Shown: in pieces, positions 59,451 through 64,000 of the stretch
Layout of the letters: every line of letters begins with the position of its first letter
Position numbering within the stretch: the stretch's first letter is position 1
Assembly (NCBI GenBank): GCA_903813345.2
Contig: CAIIXF020000012.1
Coordinates: 13,872,932-13,936,931 of the forward strand
Direction of reading: 5' to 3'
Length of the DNA stretch: 64,000 nt
Source: Owenia fusiformis
Taxonomy: Eukaryota > Annelida > Polychaeta > Sabellida > Oweniidae
The notes under the pieces: generated by a model
Told to the model about the DNA's origin: nothing
The model's database searches: none
Seen by the model: only the letters and a program-made list of their open reading frames with translations
Position numbers and translations under genes: made by a program

Positions 59451-62271
59451 ATGTCTGATGGCAAAATCTTGTACCCCCAGCCTACTTTGGACGAGGGGAT
59501 CACGAAGGGACGATTCAAAGGTAAGGAACTCGTACATTACTTGGCATGCACGGGTAAGTAAGAAATGCGAGGATAAGTAAATATGTCATGCCTTGGTGTC
59601 ATTCCAATGCAAGGGTATGTAGATGTATATGTCTTAATATAATGCCTTAATATCAGGATATTTTGGTGGCTTCCAAATAGACGCAGGGTTGGGTGAATAT
59701 GTCTTAGATCTTTGGATAAAGGCCATACGCATGGACGATTTGAGGACCAGTACGAGGCACATATTTTGTTGAACTTTTTGGACAAATTGTATTCGAGTAG
59801 GGGAGTAGATACAGGGTGATCCAAAAGTGACGTCAACGATGCAGCCATTTCAATACAACTGCACCAATCTTTTTTTAAACTTGGATCAGATGTATTAGAA
59901 ACATTTATATTGAGTTGATACCTCAATGTTTTGATTGGAAATCAGAGCACACTATTTCATTTATATTTACATTCTTATCTTGCTTAATGAACAGGAAAAA
60001 TCGTCATAGTAACTGGAGGTGCTTCTGGTATTGGAAAAGAAACAGCGAGGCGTTTCCTTAACGACGGTGCTACTGTAGCAATTTTCGACATCAATGACGA
60101 CGCCATCAGAGAAACAGAACACGAATTCAACGAACAGGGGTTTCACCCAGAATTCCACAGCGTTGATGTTTCCGATAAAGCCCAATGTCTTTCGGGAGTA
60201 GGAAAGGTTGCAGACGCCAATGGTGCAGTCATACATTATCTTGTTAATTGCGCTGTCTATTTTGGCTCTCAAGGTAGGGTCTCATTTTCTATAATTCGTT
60301 TTTGGAACGTACATCCTCCTGCAGTGGCTCCAATTTTCTACTTATTGTGTTAAGTGATCTGGAGGTCAGTTGCAGTAGTTTTTAGAAAATCAGCAATGCC
60401 CCTTGGTATGGTCTCAGATTGTGATATCAGTACTTGAATGATGGGGGTAGGGGGTATAAGACACTGTTTCTTCCACGTTAAATTATAATTTGGGATAGTT
60501 GGGGTTTGTTTTTCTTATGACTTGTGTTCTCTTAGATGTTTTCTTTTTGCGATGTTCTGGAACCATATTTGGTACATTCCCGTTGGCACTTGCGCATGCG
60601 TATTTAATGTTGACAGGTCTTGAGGCCGAACACAAGGACTGGTCCAGAACAATGGCGGTGAATGTCGAGGGTATATCCAATATGGTCCAATCATGTTATC
60701 CTTATATGGTCAAAGGTGAGTTAAACCAACCTCGATATATGCAAAGAACAAAAATATGTCCGAACAACGAAATTTTTTATACATTTGCTTATGTACTTAT
60801 TTACCTTAATATTGAAGATATTAGAAAGGTTAAATGTTGGAAGCAAGCAAAAAAGCATGCCAATGATTCCTTGATAATTTGAATTTTGGCCGACAAAAAT
60901 GCAAGATGCAAGAAATCCAGAAATGTCCAAATCCATTGACATTGTAAAGAGGGACGCCTAATTTTCAAAATTCTCGACAGATGGTTATAGTGCTACAATG
61001 TATAGGGCTTTTTGAAATATTGACATGACATGGCATTATGAGAAAGTTAGAAATGTTTCAAGTGTAACAGTTATTTTGAAACTTTCCACTAATCCGTATC
61101 CATTCGATATCTTTGAAGCAAATAATATGTCCATGTTAGACATGTTAGAGTAGGATTTAGATCTAAAGCTGTTCATTCAAATTGTCAAATACAGCTATAC
61201 ATTATTCATTACAGCTAAGAATAGTTCAATTTAGAGCTAAGTCGACTTGTTTATTGTAGCTGGTGGTCGTGAATGCGGGATTGTAAACTTATCCAGTATT
61301 TCGGCCCATCGAGCCCAGAAAGCAAGATGGACGTACTCGGCTTCAAAGGGAGCCATTCTTTCACTCACTCGGTGCATGGCTTTGGATCTTTCCCAAGATG
61401 GCATCCGTGTCAATTCCATCAGTCCGGCCTGGATATGGAGCCCTGAGGTAAAGGTGTTAACCCAAAAAACTGTCACAGGGACTTTAATATTCAACTGGTT
61501 CTTAATTCCTAATGGAAATCCCTCTTTGAGTTTTTAAGCCGTGGAGGAGTTCGTCAAGGGTCTATTTTCAGGAATCTTTTAATATCTAATTAGCATTCAC
61601 TTCAATTAAATTTGTATCACATTAGTACTCAAAGTCGTTCGAAATTGATTGAAGTTCAATAAGAAAGGACTTTTGAAATAATTTAGAAAGAGATATACCT
61701 ATTACTAGATTAAGTATTATGGGAGTTCTAATGCAAATGCATCAGGTAACATGTATTATGAGCGTATGCTTTCAAATGTTCTTGTTCAATCATATATCAA
61801 TAGAATCGAAGCATACAAGGGACCACTTTTCATTTGTAGCGCGTATAGCTCATTCATCACAGATTTCAAGTTATAAATGTTGTGAAAAGAAGAAAATAGT
61901 TTTTGTAATTTGATAACTAACCTAAAGGACATGCTTTAGCGCATAGCTCATTTATAGTTTATTATAACATTAAGAATTATAACATTGGTGTGGCAGTCGT
62001 GATTAAAAATATCTTTTTTCATGATTAGGGGGCCAAAGGAGCTGGATTTGACAGAAAGTCATCGGAGGCTAGAGGAGGCAATTTTCACATGTTAAGGCGA
62101 TTTGGCGAAATGGCCGAATGCGCAGCAACAATAACTTTCCTGTGTAGCAAAGACGCTTCGTTTATAACTGGCACAGATTTAGGAGTGGACGGGGGTTACC
62201 TTTCGATGTCTGCGGAGGGATTTGGAGAAAGCTCGTCATTCGCCGGAAGTGCTTTGAAAGTTGATCAATAG
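59451..62271 (+). CDS. Short-chain dehydrogenase/reductase (SDR), five exons
   Basis: Exons 59451-59520, 59995-60273, 60617-60715, 61260-61447 and 62029-62271 (TAG). Phases 1, 1, 1 and 0 all agree; 292 residues, normal for a classical SDR. The start ATG at 59451 opens MSDGKILYPQPTLDEG. The Rossmann motif TGGASGIG lies at residues 30-37, an Asp after the second strand (IFDIND) suggests NAD(H), and the catalytic set is Ser162 (NLSSIS), Tyr175 and Lys179 (YSASK). The structural NNAG motif is replaced by NCAV (108-111), and the usual PG after the sixth strand by SPAWIWSP. Substrate unknown; it acts as a cytosolic or peroxisomal-type oxidoreductase by family analogy. Introns hold nothing recognisable, apart from a lone mariner-type end (tacagggtgatccaaaagtg at 59812). 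Confidence 0.93.
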
Positions 62272-62733
62272 GCATAACGTGGTTGAAGATGGGGCCAGCT
62301 GGGAAGTTGGGGCCAGCTGGGAAGGTGGTGTTGAACATGAGACAGATGGACTACCCCTTGATGAAATAATTTTTTGACCACAGGGTTACATGTTTTCGGA
62401 GATATAATTGCTATCTACTGATCCATCTGTGCAAATGCAGTCATATCAATCGAGGTCATTCAATAGTATACTAAATTTATACAAAGATTTTGAACTGCTC
62501 TAGAAAATTTGAATAAGCTTGCACTAGATTGTCCCACAACAAGTTTTCAATCAAATATTATCTGTCTGCAAACCAATACTCATATTTGAAAGGTTTTGTT
62601 TATTGTCGTTATACATATAGTCTTTTTATTCCTATATATTAATATAATATACAGTATTATCATATCTGAATGGAAATTGTTTACAATATATAGAGGGAAC
62701 GCTATAAGTGTTCGTCGATATAAAATATTCATT

Positions 62734-64000
62734 CTATACACGTGTGCACGATGTTGTGTTTTGTATGAGTGTAGCGCCTTCAGAAATGCAGTCTTTTGTG
62801 CCAGCCTCATGATCTTGGTGATCGCCCGGGCTTTCATTTTCATCATTTGTGTTGGTATCATCAAGAACATTTACACGATTGTCATCATCAATAGCGTTAT
62901 CAATCTTATCTGGGTTAATGTCTTCATTCATGCCCCTTAACAATTTCTGCCCAGCCAATGTTATTAGATAAAAGAAGACAAAGCCGAATACTATGATTCC
63001 GACAGAAAGGCCAATGAGTGCAGGCGACAATGGTACAATTATAAAGGCACTGATCAATGCAGCGGCATCTAGAACATATACGAGGCTGGCTAATACGAGT
63101 CTATGAAAATGACTACTCAGCACAGAGCCAAGAGGTGCCCCAATCACGACAATCGGGACGCAAACGGCCAAGTAATCCCAGGCATCTTGTGATACGGTCG
63201 TCATCATTAGTTGGCGCCAAAAGAAACCAATCATTGTATTTCCTGCCATTAGGATAACGGAAGTAGGTGTCGCCACTTTCTCTGAAACTCTAAACAGGAG
63301 AGTAAGAATACTGAAGCTACATATATCAAGTCCACTTCCAGCTATTGCAGAAAATACACCTCCGAAGAACCCAGTGAGTAGGAGTGCTCCACTTTTCCAA
63401 ATTTTAAAATCAGGAATCTTTGAAAATGTCTTTCTCTTGTGGTACCTATTCAGCAGAAACAGGGCAAATGCGAAAGAAAACCACACGCATACAAATCCCA
63501 TTTTCTTCTGAGGGGCTGACAATATTGGATCTATGAATTCAAGGCCGATAACCATTCCGAAGGCCCCTCCTGCCGAGCAGAAAATAACAGAATACCATTC
63601 CAACTGAACACGCATGAAGAAAATCGTGAACGCAGCTGCAGTCATCCCACATGATTGAATCATTAAGCTGAAATCCCTGGCGACAGATGGCGCTATCTTA
63701 AACGCCAGTGTCATGACAGGAAAGGCAACCGCACCACCCCCTTCACTGGTCATACCTATAAAATAGCAATGAAAAAATTATGTTAACATTTAGTACAGAA
63801 ATGTCTCAGAAATACATTACTTACAGGGTTGGCCGAAAAGTTTAATATGGCGATAACGTTTAAATAAAGCATGTAATTATTTTTTTAAATGTTTGCTGCA
63901 GATGCAGTGACAAATTGAGTGAATGGCGAAATCGGTTCACTATATATAATAGAATTTTTACCAGCGATCATAGAGCCAAATATCATCGTGATGCTGATAA
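62734..64000 (-). CDS. TauE/SafE-family membrane permease (5' end beyond window)
   Basis: Minus-strand exons: 64000-63962 (partial, ISITMIFGSMIA, donor gtaaaa) and 63755-62734 with the stop. They join in phase 1 through a Gly codon to read GMTSEGGGAVAFPVMTL, the first conserved TauE/SafE repeat (G-x-GGGxxxxP). A second repeat appears as GFFGGVFSAIAGSGLDICSF. About 8 hydrophobic segments are followed by a hydrophilic, Asp/Asn-rich cytoplasmic tail of some 70 residues starting near GMNEDINPDK. Bacterial relatives export sulfite, taurine-derived or other sulfonates; animal members are poorly characterised. The long single last exon is unlike the neighbouring genes. The gene converges on the SDR, with 462 bp between stops. 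Confidence 0.9.

Noticed and set aside
3049-64000. A sulfur or carboxylate metabolism gene cluster (SLC13, sulfotransferase, TauE/SafE)
   Set aside because: The genes are tens of kilobases apart, in different orientations and separated by repeats. Animal genes rarely cluster by pathway and nothing in the sequence links them.

Overview
This window is from an intron-rich, AT-rich animal genome. The genes have many short exons with GT/AG introns, the families are animal ones (an SLC13 Na+/carboxylate cotransporter, a Golgi carbohydrate sulfotransferase, a TauE/SafE-type permease), and the gaps are packed with non-LTR retrotransposon pieces, MITEs and satellites. A marine invertebrate is the most likely source. 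I cannot name the phylum from sequence alone. All exon models below were built by hand from reading-frame continuity, intron phase and splice signals.

Layout. 1-3048: no gene seen. 3049-19325 (+): SLC13-family transporter in 14 visible exons; the first, N-terminal exon was not found. Its first visible intron holds the most unusual structure here: a 29-copy, ~76-bp tandem array whose unit spans the 3' splice site and the first 20 bases of the next exon, plus a 69-bp repeat that copies the 5' splice site at the other end of the same intron. A 5'-truncated LINE lies in a later intron. 20733-21742: TA-flanked inverted-repeat transposon. 22126-23635 (+): two-exon type II membrane sulfotransferase. 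25024-28698 (-): 3' part of a small membrane protein gene that resembles DUF1499 only distantly; its intron took a polyA LINE with a clear 12-bp target duplication. 28700-59400: mostly repeats, including a TTACTC pyrimidine array (32.5-33.6 kb), a ~140-bp tandem repeat (35 kb), an ~83-bp dimeric satellite (40.7-42.75 kb) with a degenerate ~44-bp relative (43.7-44.4 kb), several inverted-repeat transposons, a Mutator-like element with 10-bp target duplication (52.5 kb) and a 1.9-kb near-perfect foldback element (56.9-58.8 kb). Isolated minus-strand exons at 47336-47464 and 53754-53796 suggest one long minus-strand gene running through this repeat desert. 59451-62271 (+): five-exon short-chain dehydrogenase/reductase. 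62734-64000 (-): TauE/SafE-family permease, running off the right edge and convergent with the dehydrogenase.

The genes do not form an evident pathway. The transporter, sulfotransferase and TauE-type permease all touch anion or sulfur chemistry, but in an animal genome I treat that as coincidence. The biological interest is structural: tandem duplications that carry splice junctions, and the variety of palindromic elements.
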